The notes beneath the pieces were generated by a model that was given only the letters and a program-made list of their open reading frames with translations, had not been told where the DNA came from and searched no databases. DNA of 64,000 nucleotides from Sodiomyces alkalinus F11 (Eukaryota; Ascomycota; Sordariomycetes; Glomerellales; Plectosphaerellaceae), in assembly GCF_003711515.1 (NCBI RefSeq), contig NW_021167088.1, positions 953,769 to 1,017,768 of the forward strand, in the 5' to 3' direction. A program made the position numbers and the translations under genes. Below, piece after piece: positions 48,429-60,054 of this stretch (within the stretch, counting starts at the first letter, position 1; each line of letters opens with the position of its first letter).

Positions 48429-50831
48429 ATGGTCAAGAAACGGATCCCCACCATCTGCGAGTGGGCTCTCGGATTTACTGTCGATGACTATGTTGGGGAG
48501 TACGAGAGACGGCGCCAAAGACATGAGGGCCGCACCAAGCAACGCGAGCGATTCCGCGTCGAAGTCTCCACCGACGATGAGTCGGAAGAGGAAACGATCA
48601 AGATTACCTACCCCCGATCTGGCAGCCCCAAGGAGAAAGCCGCCGAAACGAAGAAGCCCGCTGAAGGGAAGAAGGTCCATTTTGACAAGGAACCCCTTAA
48701 ATCGGCTCTCAAGAAGACTACAGACTCGGAAGAAGTAACCACTAACACCGGAGACACATCCGACACCGACTCTTCAACTAAGAATACGGGTTCTAATCAG
48801 GAGGGGGGCGAGGACGCCTCGGAGTCCTCCCATACGGACTCTCCTCGTGAGTTCAACCCTTTTCCCCCCACAAAAATGGACATAGTATTCTGACGTACGT
48901 GACAGAGAAAGGAACGAACAAAGCTGATGTTTCTGATGCGAACACGTCCACTTCCGAATCTGGGCCTAATGATGAAACGGCCTCTCGGGCCTCCAAGAAG
49001 GACAAGAAATCGTCGAAGAAAAAACGGTCTCGCGATTCTGGAGACATCCCGGTTGATGCATCCCCTGAAGATGAGGACCAGGAGTCCGAGCACAAGAAAA
49101 AGACCAAAGATAATGCAAAGAACAAAGAAGAGCCTGATGTCGAGACTGCAGATTCGAAGTCAAGCCGGTCCTGCAAGTCTAAGAAAAGCAACCAATCCAG
49201 CAAACAACCCAACGCTCAGAAAGCTTCCGACAATAATATAGGACCTCTGAGTGACACCGAAACAGAGGCCTTGAAGGCCGTGTCCGAGAAGAAGAGTAAG
49301 ACAAAGAATCGGCCAAAAAAAAGGCAGGCGGCGGGCAAAGTGCAACCCGAGGCTTTGATTGCTCATCATGTTCGCCAACCAAATCTCATCATGCCCGTTC
49401 GTGCCGAGATACTGCAGGTCGAACATGCCATGGAAGGAATGGAAGACCCCAGACCTAACGCCTTTCACGATGCACAACACAACGTACTTCGTGTCTATCA
49501 CGGTCCTGTGTACGGAAATCCCAATGGCATGTTGTACCCTCGTCGAGATCCTTCGAGATCTGCCCTGCCAATAGGCACTCCCCATCCTCTGGCGAACCCT
49601 TACTTCTACGGCTTCGCACATCCTGCCAATCCCGGCAACATCCAGTTCCAGAATCAGTCGCCTTGGAATCAAATCGCTTATCCCGCGATGTTCGGTCCCC
49701 CTATGATGGCACCTCCAAGCCCAGCTCAAGCGAAGCCGGCCCAAGCTGCAGCTGAACCTTCCCCCGCCGGCACCGGTGCTGCTGCCGAGCCCACCCAGGC
49801 CCAAGATAAACCTACCGAACGTGAGACGGAGGAGATATCACCACCTCAGAATCCTCCCCCCCAGGAGAGGTCTGGAACCGTTGAAGAAACGGCCTCTGAG
49901 AGGGCCAAGAAGAAAGGTAAAGGTCGGGACTCTGGCATTGCACAGCAGGTATCTCAACCTAGCCAGGTGAGTTCGCGATAACAAGTCAATATCTCCCTGA
50001 AAGAACGTGGATTGAGCTAACACCATTCATCAGAATTCTGTTCCTATAAATGTCAATATGTACTCGTATGGAAGTCGGCCAGACCCCTGGAGTCGGGCAG
50101 GTCGCGAACGATACGCCAAACTGAACCAAGCCTCGAACTCTAGCGCAGAAAGCCCTGAAAAGGGCGGATTACGACAAGAAACGAAAGACTTCTGGGATGG
50201 TAGTTGCAGAAACAATCGAGGCCCGGCCATGTATGACCGGGACGCTGCCAACCGTGCTGCAGACATCTCCAGATCAAATGCCGTGCATCCTGACCTCAGG
50301 TGGTCCCCACGTCCCGAGCAACAACAGCCATCTAGCCCTCAAGATGGCATGGACAATGGAAATGCGGATGGCTGGCATAATCAGGCCTCGCCCGAAGCGA
50401 ACAAGAACTGGAACAACGACAACTGGGGCAACAGCAACAATTGGGAGTCCACAAACCCGCAGGGTGATGTGCCGTGGGGTGCAACCAATCCACAAGAGAA
50501 CTGGGATGCAGCCGCCACAGATGGCAACTGGACCGAGCCGGCCAACAATATCGGCGTAAGCAGCGGCCAGTCCAACGCCTCTGGGGGATCTAAGAAATCA
50601 TTGAAATCCAACTCGCCAAAGCAAGATTTGGCGACGAATCTGGGGCCAACTAGTAATGAAATCGACGCAAAGGGTGATGATATTAATGTGAAGTCTTCCA
50701 CCATGCCTGGTGCTTGGGACTCCGGTGTTGCTGGGGAAAACGATGCCGGTTGGGACCAGACCACCAAAGTCGTTGACAACGGTGGTTACTCCTGGGGCGA
50801 CACCTCGGCCGCCCAAGTTGGTATGTGGTGA
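48429..50831 (+). CDS. Disordered protein with WG/GW-rich C-terminal domain
   Basis: Three exons, 48429-48846, 48906-49966 and 50034-50831, give 758 residues. The junctions are in frame (HTDSP-QKGTNKADV and QPSQ-NSVPINVN) with GTGAGT donors at both introns. The N-terminus (RIPTICEWALGFTVDDYVGE) may be a short folded module. A Lys/Glu/Ser-rich stretch follows, with KKVHF at 81-85 (RVxF-like). A middle section (about 300-420) rich in Pro, Tyr and Asn includes EILQVEHAMEGMEDPRPN. From residue 607 to the final residue 758 there are 11 Trp in Gly/Asn/Asp/Ser-rich, acidic sequence, with three WG and two GW dipeptides. That composition resembles Argonaute-hook proteins. I do not recognise the family by sequence; the Ago link is an inference. 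Confidence 0.72.
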
Positions 50832-51839
50832 CTTAGTTCTACTGGACGAAGGAGATGACGAGTAGTCAATTAAGGGGTGGATTTTCTCGGCTTGGGGATA
50901 CCACGGTATGTTCAGTGGTGGTTTATATCCCGGGATTCTACATGCGGCGACGGGTCAAGTTGGGATCTCGGATGATTATTAACGGGGGCTTTTTTCTAAC
51001 TGGCGTGGGTTGTTACCTGCTTTCTCTTTAAATAGGTCGTATGGTTCGGGATGGGATGTTGGGGGAGCCAAGTAGGAATGAATCTGGCTTTACGGAATAG
51101 ACTTAACGGTGCTTTTCTGTGCTCAAGATACGTACGTCTAGTCTAGTCTGCGATCAAGAGATGCGAGATAATTAGTGAGTCGTGACGACCGACGCCATGG
51201 TTCAGAAAGTATTCTTTGTGATGATACGTGCCTGTCGAGACACTCCTGCAGAATTGAGCGTAGGTTCCAGATGACTAGCTTCCTGTTCGTTTCCGGGAAT
51301 TTGACGACGCGGGGTGCTCAGCAATTATTAGTAGGTACCTAGACAAAGTGCTCGTGATACAGGCCGTCAGGTAGCGCGCATCCATTCCTCGTGGGTACGC
51401 CGCGATCGATTACCAGGGGGGATTAATTCTAGCAGAGACATCAGCAGTACGAGATGAGTAGTGATGGTAGCAATTATGTTATTGTCAATCTAGAAAATAA
51501 AAGCTACCATAACCCCTTGATTTTGCAAGGCATGACGAATCTCCCTTAAGCCCGAAACGTTAAAATTTTTTCTTGCTTTTTCTCGACTTGAATGTTTCCC
51601 TTTCCTCGGCAGCAGTTGGTGCGAACCAACCGGCACTAGCGGGAAGGGAGTGACGGAGCTGAGAGGAATCTTGCAGATGCCAAACATACAACTAACGAAA
51701 TACACCGACCCCGGTGGTACGTGGGTTGCCGAACCAGACCGAGGGAGAAGAAGCGTAGAACAACCAAGACAGAGCGAATCGTGCCCCCAAGAGGCAAAAG
51801 AAGACCCAAGAAACGTAAGGTAATGGCGGTTCAAAGTGC
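50832..51839. other. Intergenic region between convergent genes, 1.0 kb
   Basis: It separates the 3' ends of the WG/GW-rich gene and the eIF5 gene and should hold both 3' UTRs. A GTAGGTACCTAG motif lies at about 51332-51343. No gene is visible. Confidence 0.6.
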
Positions 51840-53214
51840 CTACTCGTCGTCCGATTCCTCCTCCTCCGAGGCCTCGGCCAGCCAAGTCAGGAAGGGCTCG
51901 GCAGCCTTGCGGACCTTCTTGGAGGTGGCAAGGTCGACGTACTTCTTGCTAGCCCTGGTGCCCCATTTGGTGGCAACTTCCTCGCTGAGCAAGTCGCACG
52001 TGTAGTACAGCTGGAGAACCTTGACGATCTTTTCATAGACGTTCGGGTTCTGCGTGGCAAGGCTGCCGAAGAGGCGTTCGGTACCGCCAAGGAGGGCCTT
52101 CTCATGACGCTCGGAGGTGACGAACTACATATGAGGTTAGCGTGCCGGCTTGGGATGCATGTAGGGTAACCGAGGATGAAAAGGGGAAAGGATGATAACG
52201 CACCTGCTTCAACATGGGAGCTCGCTTGGGAATCTGAGCGCAGATGTTGTCATCGAAGAGCGTCAAGACAAGCACGACAACAGAACGGTGCTTTCCCTCA
52301 ATGCCGAGTTCCTTGGCCTTGACAAAGATATCTATAGAGTCGACCTTGTCAATGCCACCCTTCTCCTGAGCCTGATCTTGAATCCAGGCGCCGAGCTCGT
52401 CGTAGACGGTGGGTCCACCGTCTCCATCTTCGTCTTCGTCGTCTCCCAGATGCAATTTCTGCTTAAACTCGCCCGGAAGCGAAGCCTGACGGGCCTTGAC
52501 TGCTTCCTCGCTCATATCAACGGCCCATTCGTGCTCATTGACTTTGACCACGCCGTTGAGCTCGGGAGCATCATTCTTCAATTTCTCGAACTCGTCGTCG
52601 CTGCCGCCTGCATTGTCGTCGTTCTCATTGGAGCCGGCGTCAGAGCCATCGCCACCGCTACCACTGCCGTTGCCATTGGCGCCATTGCTGCCGTTCTCCT
52701 TGCCTCCTCCATTGGCAGTCTGCTGCTGCTTGGCACGGCGGGCGGCCTTGCGCTCCGCCTTGTCCTTCTTGCCTTTCTTCTGCTGGTTCTTCAGAATGAA
52801 GCCACTCAACTTGAGGCGAAGATCGACCTCGGAACGTTGGCCGCATGCCTTGCAGTCAAGAAGGATGCGTTCATTGTTGATATTGACGTCGGTCTCGGGG
52901 TTCTTGCACTTCTTGCAGAGAACGAACTTGTTGATGAAGCCGTCGAGATGGTCCTGCAGCTTGCTGGCATCGTGGGCGCCGTTGATGATCCAACGGTCGT
53001 CGGCCGGATCAATGTTGGTCTGGGCACCAAGTTCAAAGCCGAAGTACTTGATGAGGTAGGCGCCGGGACGGGCGAGGGACTGAGCAACGCTGCTCAGGTT
53101 GACGACGACTGTCTTGATGCCGTTGCCTTTGCCTTCGATCTTGGTCTGGAGGCGTTCCATCTTGTAGCGATAGAAGGCATCGCTGACATCGCGACGGACG
53201 TTGACGAGAGCCAT
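51840..53214 (-). CDS. tif5: Translation initiation factor eIF5
   Basis: eIF5 is the GTPase-activating protein for eIF2 and helps start-codon selection in the cytosolic 43S/48S complex. Two exons, 52204-53214 and 51840-52124, give 431 residues. The N-terminal domain carries the arginine-finger region ([11 protein letters not shown], Arg16, matching yeast Arg15). A four-cysteine zinc ribbon follows: C100, C103, C121 and C124 (CKKC and CKAC). A Lys-rich then Gly/Asn/Asp-rich linker spans about 150-240. The C-terminal W2/HEAT domain binds eIF2-beta and eIF3 and ends in the acidic-aromatic box [16 protein letters not shown]. Length and motif order are normal. A long frame on the opposite strand is a composition shadow. 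Confidence 0.97.
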
Positions 53215-54913
53215 GATTGCGGTGTTTTAGGTCGGTACGAAGAGAAGACCGGCAGTGAAAGGTTGATTGGGGCTGCTGAATGAGGCTAGATAAAGTAACG
53301 GAGAGCGCGTAGGCGAATGTAGGCGAGTAAAAAAAGTGTCAGAGACGAGGTCGAGAAGCGAAGCTGCGAGGTGCTGGTTGGAGGTCGACTAGAATAACAT
53401 GAGAAGTTGTCGTGGTCGAGGTAGGCACACCGAGTGGATTGGGAAGAGCAACGAAGGGTCTTCAATGCTCAAGAGGTTTTTTGATGAACATGGGGCAGAA
53501 TGGGACTAAGTCGTCTGTTCTGGTGGGAAGTCATTAACTCCTCAGTACAATAGGTCTCAGCCGACTGACGTGGCGTTGGTGATGTTGGGACTACGAGGCT
53601 TCCGTTCTATACGACACGGACGCAGCTTGGGTGGGAGAAGGTGTCTGATGACGGCGGCCTGGTCGTGCTGATACATAAACAGCTGCGTGCCTCGAGATCC
53701 AACTATGGGTGTAGTTTCCTTCTCTGCGAGGGGAAATATAGTCGCTCGTGCGCGCGGAGCGGAAATCTTGAGGACTGCGAAGATGGCGATGCTTTGAGAG
53801 GCTTAAACCAGGAGGTTTCAAGGGAAGTTGGACAACCGTCAGAGGAAGTCAGAGCAGGATGAATCCGACAATTCTTTTGATGACTTTGTAGCGTGGAAGT
53901 GGTTTGCGTTGGTTGCAGGGGGATAACGTTACGTTGCTGGAAAGCAGTCGAGGGGGGAAAGGGGTTTATTTAGAGGTAGAGAGACGCACGAGTGAACTGT
54001 GGGTGAAGGAAGAAAGTTTTAAAGTCAAGTGGACCAAGAATGTGGCGTGGGGGGAGAATGAAAGAAGAAGAAAAACGAGAAAATTGTTACGGAGATGATT
54101 GTTATGTAATCTTCAACACGGACCATGTAAATAACCTGTCGTTGGTTAAAATTTCTCCACGTTCATGTTTCTATGGAAGGTACCTTACCTCACCACACCT
54201 ACCTTATTTATTCCGTACCCGAAGTACCGTAATCCTGCTCCTTCCCCTCTCTCTATTAATTAACCCTGACTCAGAAGGCTGCTATTTCGAAAGTGGACGG
54301 CGAAGTGAACAATGTTAATTGTTATGGAGTACATTCTGATTGATACTGTGACGGCATGTTGCTGCGTACACTCAGGCAGTTATTAACTCCTTTCCCCGAA
54401 GGTTATTTCCGTTCAGTTCGGCTGTGGCCGGCCAGACGAACCTGGATCAAATTTCAGGGGTTTGCTGGCAGGACAAGGACGGAGTACAGAGTACAAATAC
54501 GCAGCGCAATTGTACCTTTCCATGACCTAAGGTACCAATTTGTACCATTTCATCCAAGTTCCTCAGTCCTCCCATTGTTACCCACGGATTACGAGTAAAT
54601 AATTGTTCCTCGTGTTCGAAATATACTTCTTAGTACTACGGATACGTGCTAAAATTGGGGCCATGGCGGACCGTTTGGGAAATTTCGGAAGTTTGAGAAG
54701 AACAGAAACTTCGATACCGGCTACGGATCACGGAGTACCTTACGCCGTACGGAGCAGGTAAGGTAGTCGCGGCCACGAGGTAACCTCCATACGAAGACCG
54801 GCATCGATGACTTCAAATGTCACCATTCTTGGAAGGAACTGCGGGAATTTTCCTCATCACATAACATTCTCCACCTTGCAGTACCTTATCCAGTGTGCCC
54901 CCTCTCTCATTAA
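53215..54913. other. Intergenic region, 1.7 kb
   Basis: It contains the eIF5 upstream region and several dispersed motifs: GGTACCTTACC near 54179, ACGGAGTACAGAGTAC near 54479, CCTAAGGTACC near 54525, and CACGGAGTACCTTACG near 54729. No gene is visible. Confidence 0.55.
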
Positions 54914-56770
54914 CTATTCATGCTTCTCCGAGAGGGGAATGAATCGCAACAGGCATTTCTTGCCTAGTGGCCTCGACGATATCAGATGATCGTCCATCGC
55001 CATGGATTCCGCCGTCATCGTGTCGCATGGCAGCGTCGTGTATCGCGAGTACACATCCCTCAATAGTGTCTTCATCTCGACCAACGCCAGGCTGAATCAT
55101 CATGATGAAATGTCAGTTAACAGGATTCCTCGGCGCAGAACTCATCACCTCATCTGATGATTGCGGCATCTCGGCAAAGGTTTGATCAATATCACGTACT
55201 GTTTCCCCACGCAGCCACGTCCGCCATTGGAAAACGCGAACATGACCCTTTTCCTCTCGGCATCGCCCTCGGCCTCACACCACCGCTCCGGGTTAAACGT
55301 ATCTGGATCCGGAAAAACGTCGTGGACCCTGTGCACGGAAAAAGGCTGACAGCTTACTACGGTGCTCCCGGGAATATCGTAGCCGTCAATAGTTCGGCCA
55401 TCTGCCGGGACGCGCCTGGGGAGCGACATGGGAATGGGCGGGAAGCATCGAAGTCCTTCCTGCACCACGGCATCGAGGAATGGCAGGTTGTCAAAGCCGG
55501 TATGCGCGTCATCTGCGACACATTGCGCCCGGAGTTCACGTTGGAGTTCCTCCTGGAAGCTAAATGACCGCGGCTGCGATAGTTCCCACATCAGGAAGCA
55601 CAATCCGTCGCCCGTTGTGTCAATGCCGGCAACCATGTGATCCATGACCTCTGCTGCCATGTCGAGCTGGTCGAGGTGGCTGCCGGCAGCCGACTTTTCC
55701 TGCATGCGGCTAAGGAGAGTGAAGGGTGAAGGTTCGGGTCCCCTCGCTGCGGCCATGGCAAAGTTGTCGGCTAGCGGGGTTGCGCGTGGTTCTGCAAAGA
55801 GGTCCACTATGCCTGATAGCATCCTGTGCAACGTCGGACTGTAGTGTTGAATGAGGCGGTCTGACCATTGGTTATGCGCGCGTTGGCTATGTGGTCGACG
55901 AAACCCGGGGGCGGCGGGACTGGATGGTGCACGAGGGTAGGTTACGTTACTCACTTTGTAGACTGTCGTCTCCCGTAATCTGCGACATCATCTCCATATC
56001 TGCTTCGTCCTGGAGGCAATTGGTTCCGTAGGGGTCAAAGAGGTGGTAAGTGGCGCAATCACAGGCATAGGCATGGAGTGACATCTGCTTGTTATGTCAG
56101 AAGTTGAAGCCAGGATTCTCCCATGGCAGGGTGGCGGGAGCAGCGGGGGTCCATATCCGTACGAAAATATCATGGCTGCCGGTGCCAGAAGCCTCGCAGC
56201 ACTGGATAAATCTTCGCGATCTCTCTTGGATGCCACCCAGCGAAGCCGGCTTCATGATGTTGCTGTTGGCATAACGATCTGCGAAAACTCTCTTTCGCTT
56301 GGCGTGCTTTGTAGTAGTTAGCACATCGGTTGAACTAGCTAACTAAGGTAACTGATGGATAACAACGACAAGCACAGAACAACGAACAACCGCCGTGTCG
56401 GACTTGCCTCTTCCTTATACAACGTGCTAAACATGGTCCTGCGACCAAACACCCGGAAGAGGTCGTAGAACTCGGATTTGTCATAGCCGCTGCCGCGAGA
56501 GCAATAGATCTCCTTGATAGCCTCGTAAGACGTGAAGGAGACCTCGGCTGGACCGAGCCGGACAACTGGTCCATATTTGGCATGTAGGGAGTGGACGTAT
56601 CGGGTCCGGTTTGCGCGAAGCTCATGCCACCGCAGGATGAGCACAGTGAAGCCGGTGTACCAAGGACCTGGGACCTTTCGTAGAGGCGATGCAAGACAGA
56701 GGCCGAGATATATAAGTGCCAACACCACAAACCAAGCAGCGCACTGTTGAAAAGAGAGAAATAAAATCAT
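54914..56770 (-). CDS. Cytochrome P450 monooxygenase
   Basis: Haem-thiolate monooxygenase, anchored in the ER by an N-terminal span (WFVVLALIYLGLCLASPL) followed by the proline hinge KVPGPWYTG. Five exons: 56408-56770, 56163-56306, 55955-56084, 55200-55860 and 54914-55091, giving 491 residues. Signature motifs are in order: I-helix AGIDTTGDG, ExxR in QEGLR, PERW in place of PERF, and the haem loop FSNGGRGCVGK with ligand Cys429. The last exon supplies HLALVEMKTLLRDVYSRYTT. Intron 1 uses a GC donor (GAG|GCAAGT) with GCTAAC branch and AAG acceptor; without it the conserved HAKRKRVFADRYANSNIM segment is lost. All other junctions are GT-AG. No redox partner, synthase or transporter is adjacent, so the substrate cannot be inferred. 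Confidence 0.94.
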
Positions 56771-57895
56771 GATGCACAATGCCTGTAATTGGTCATGTGA
56801 GCATCAAATATCGCGAGAAGCCAGGGCAAAAGGAGTCGAGTTAGGAGAACATTTGATCAATGTTGAAGAGGGCGGCGGGGGAAACAGACCGCTCTTAGGT
56901 CGGTCGGCCTTATCAGGTGCGACTGAATTCAACCACTCCGTTAGGCATTACCTACCTATCAAGCTGTTATGTAACCCGATCGCGGATCTCCAACTACCTA
57001 CCTCGATCACCTTAGTCTTCACATAAATTAATGACTTAACTGGGAAGCCCCAGGACAACCTAATGTGATAAGAAACCAAACTGGTAACGGCGACTCTATG
57101 CTTGTCCTGGAACAAAGAAGTGCATGCCCCAGACCCAGGCAATGATCTGGGGTTACAGACAAGTAGACGGAGACATACATAAAAGGTAGGCTATCAGGCC
57201 TGGGGTAGCCAATGGACACTCAGCCAAGGTTCCCGTCGACCAGGGGATCTAGTGTAGTTTGAATTCAGATAACAACAGCGTGGCAAAGGGTTTTCTCCAT
57301 GATGAGCGCCTGCGGCATAGATCAGACCCTCCTCCTTCGAGCGGCTAGGTTTTTCGATCAGGGAATAGCATCGCAACCATGTTCGAGGTAACGATAGTGG
57401 GATGAGTAATAATAATAAGAATTGACGTACGGAGGACTTGAATACAGGCAAGGTATGTGTTCACCTTCCGGACTCTGGGCCGGGGCATTATCGGAGCTCG
57501 GCAAGATACGCCCCCAGCCATTGAGCTTGCTGCACCCATGGGTACGTACCTAAATTATCAATGATCTCAGCGACTGCCCCTCGCTCTTGCGAGCAGAACC
57601 CCGCCCGTTGCCCATCCCAGGAAGGCACACCCCCGCCATAGCCTTCGTGCCGCCACGGCGTCTTTGGAAAGTGAACTATCCGTACCTTAGGTAGGTAGTG
57701 TACAGTACCCATGCGTGTAATGAGAAATGCTACATTGAGACCCGAGGTTCTACCTCTGAATTCTTCAATTGACTTGTTTTGCGTTATTTACACATAAAAT
57801 CTCTTGTCCAGCATCCGAATAATTCATACTCCAAGGATACCTGCTATAGCCAATACCCCCCTCTGGACTAATATTTCGTCAACATATTGCCCATC
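56771..57895. other. Intergenic region between P450 and TPI genes, 1.1 kb
   Basis: The two genes diverge here, so it holds both promoters. TACCTACC motifs lie near 56952 and 56996, and TACCTTAGGTAGGTAG at about 57684-57699. A CCAAT pentamer lies at 57850-57854, only 42 bases before the TPI start. No gene is visible. Confidence 0.6.
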
Positions 57896-59063
57896 ATGGC
57901 TCGCAAGTTCTTCGTCGGCGGCAACTTCAAGATGTGAGTGCGGGGCAGAAGCGGGATGGATGATGCTTTGGGGATATACCCAAAACATAACATACAAAAA
58001 GAAGAAAAGGAAAAATAAGAAGAAGAAGAAGAAGAAGCGGAAGAAGAACTGGCCGACTGCGGACATCAAACGCGTCATGGCTATCTAGGAAGAGTAGTTC
58101 GAAGGACTGACTCGCGTTTGGAATTCAACAGGAACGGGACCGTTGCGTCCATCAAGGAGATTGTCAAGAACCTGAACGACGCTCAGCTGGACCCCAACGC
58201 CGGTATGTTTTCTGCGCTCCCCAAGCGCCATCCATCGTTCCCCCGCTTCTCTTGCTTCCCAATACACAAATACCCAATACCCAACACCCATGGGATACCC
58301 GCTCACACGCCTGACTCAAACGGACAGAGGTCGTCATTGCCCCTCCCGCCCTCTACCTTCCGCTCGTTCGCGAGAGCCTGCGCAAGGACGTCGAAGTGGC
58401 CGCCCAGAACGTCTACAACAAGCCCAACGGCGCCTTCACCGGCGAGATCAGCGTATCGCAGCTCCTGGACAGCGGTGCCACCTGGACCATCCTGGGTCAT
58501 TCGGAGCGCCGCACCATCCTGGGCGAGACGGACGAGGTCGTTGCGGCCAAGACCAAGTTCGCGACCGAGAACGGCCTCGGCGTCATCTGGTGCTGCGGTG
58601 AGAGCCTCGACGAGCGCGAGCAGGGCATCACCGTCGACGTTGTCAGCAAGCAGCTCGCCGCCCTCAAGGCCCAGGTCTCGGACTGGACGCGCATCGTCAT
58701 CGCCTACGAGCCTATCTGGGCCATTGGCACCGGTAAGGTCGCCACCAACCAGCAGGCCCAAGAGGTCCATGCCGCCATCCGTGCTTGGCTCCGGAAGGAG
58801 GTCAGCGAGACGGTCGCCGATGAGACCCGCATTCTCTATGGTGGCAGCGTCAACGAGAAGAACTGCCGCGACCTCGCCAAGGAGACTGACATTGATGGCT
58901 TCCTTGTCGGCGGTGCCAGTCTGAAGCCTGCTTGTAAGTTCTTTCTCTCTCCAATGTCCTCTTACCCCCCTTCCGCCCCATTTCCATTCGTCTTCCCTTT
59001 ATACCGGGCAATGGAAGCTGATTTAGATGGCCAGTTGTCGACATTATCAACAGCACCCAGTAA
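57896..59063 (+). CDS. tpi1: Triosephosphate isomerase
   Basis: This enzyme interconverts dihydroxyacetone phosphate and glyceraldehyde 3-phosphate in cytosolic glycolysis and gluconeogenesis. Four exons: 57896-57933, 58132-58202, 58328-58933 and 59035-59063, giving 247 residues, the normal length. Catalytic residues are all present: Asn10 and Lys12 in VGGNFKMNG, His94 in GHSERR, and Glu164 in AYEPIWAIGTG with flexible loop 6. The phosphate-binding YGGSVN and FLVGGASLKP are intact. The first intron splits the Met codon of NFKM, and the last exon adds only VDIINSTQ. Intron 1 (198 bases) is long for this window and purine-rich. The start context CCATCATGGC is strong. Confidence 0.98.
57996..58048. 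repeat. AAG-type purine tract in TPI intron 1
   Basis: About 50 bases of almost pure A/G, including a run of AAG units at about 58017-58037, within the first TPI intron. It explains short Lys-rich frames here, which are not coding. Confidence 0.85.
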
Positions 59064-59479
59064 ATCGGTCGGGGAGTCGAGAAACAAAACGTACCGGCGC
59101 GAAGGGATATTCCAGTGCAAGGGTTTGAAAATCCGCCCACAGGGTTCCGTTACCTTTCATGAACCCCAAAATAGATTCCCTAAGAGCAGGAACGAAATAA
59201 AAAAGTAAATAAAAGCTTTTGCGTACATGCAAATCTCATCCAAGGGACCGCTTGTGGTCCCACGTGGCTAGAACCTCGCAACATATCTTGCCGAGGGTAT
59301 ATCCCACGCTTGTTTGTAAATGAAATTTATGAAGTAGTGTACAAGCATCAGAGATGCCGTTCTCTGATGGTGGAACGTCGTATGGGCCGCCCCCTTTTTC
59401 CCTTGTTCTCCAGGGCCATAAATTCGAGTCCAGTTTCGTACGTTTCGTACGGTTCGTCCGATCCAATCCTCATATATTG
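59064..59479. other. Intergenic region between convergent TPI and mL43 genes
   Basis: Short spacer of 416 bases shared by the 3' UTRs of two convergent genes. It carries the AATAAA pair for TPI; I see no gene. Confidence 0.65.
59196..59213 (+). terminator. Tandem AATAAA polyadenylation signals of TPI
   Basis: Two exact AATAAA hexamers at 59196-59201 and 59208-59213, about 130-145 bases after the TPI stop codon. This is a usual distance for a fungal 3' end signal. Confidence 0.5.
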
Positions 59480-60054
59480 TTATACAGCCATACCATTTCC
59501 GTGATATGGACTCCAGACACCTCTCACACTAGGGTTGATGCTCGACACGGGTTTGTTGATCCTCTTCAGCTTCTCGCCGTTGGTATCGCGGAGGGACTCG
59601 GCCATCTTCAGGATCTCAAGGGGCTGCATATTCTTGACGCACAGCGACCTCGATTGACCATTGACATAGTGACCGACAATGATGGGATGTCTCGAGGGAC
59701 GAGGAGAAACGGTCACCTCGATCTGAGGATGGGCTGCGGCGAACTTGGCGAGCTGCGACTTGATGAAACCGCTGGGAAGCACATGGCGTGTCAGAACAAG
59801 ACATCTACCTGGAATCCCGAGCCTGCAAATCGGGGGGAAACAGCAATAGCAGCAAGACTTACTTCATTCCCCTGGAACTCCCGGCCCAGTCGCAGAAGTG
59901 GAAGTCCATCTTTTTGCATTGGAGGATGAAGGCACCGAGGCCATTCTACACCAACATGTCAGTCAGTGGATTTTTTGCAATGATTTGCAATGCTGTAATA
60001 TTATAGAGGGCATACCCGGCCTGTTGACAGAGCCTTGAGTGCCTTGACCGTCAT
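59480..60054 (-). CDS. mrpl51: Mitochondrial ribosomal protein mL43 (Mrpl51)
   Basis: Large-subunit protein of the mitochondrial ribosome, in the L51/S25/CI-B8 thioredoxin-like family. Three exons, 60016-60054, 59863-59945 and 59480-59771, give 137 residues, the normal size. It reads MTVKALKALSTGR, NGLGAFILQCKKMDFHFCDW, SSRGMN, then GFIKSQLAKFAAAHPQIEVT. The characteristic strand-turn PSRHPIIVGHYVNG follows, then CVKNMQPLEILKMAESLRD. No separate presequence is visible beyond the slightly basic start, which is usual for this protein. It is divergent from the U1-70K gene. Confidence 0.93.

Noticed and set aside
52192..53283. 363-codon open frame on the plus strand
   Set aside because: Antisense to the eIF5 exon, hydrophobic because it mirrors Lys/Asp-rich codons; no motif of its own.
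54914..57895. Possible secondary-metabolite cluster around the P450
   Set aside because: The neighbours are eIF5 and triosephosphate isomerase; there is no synthase, transporter or regulator, so a cluster is not supported.
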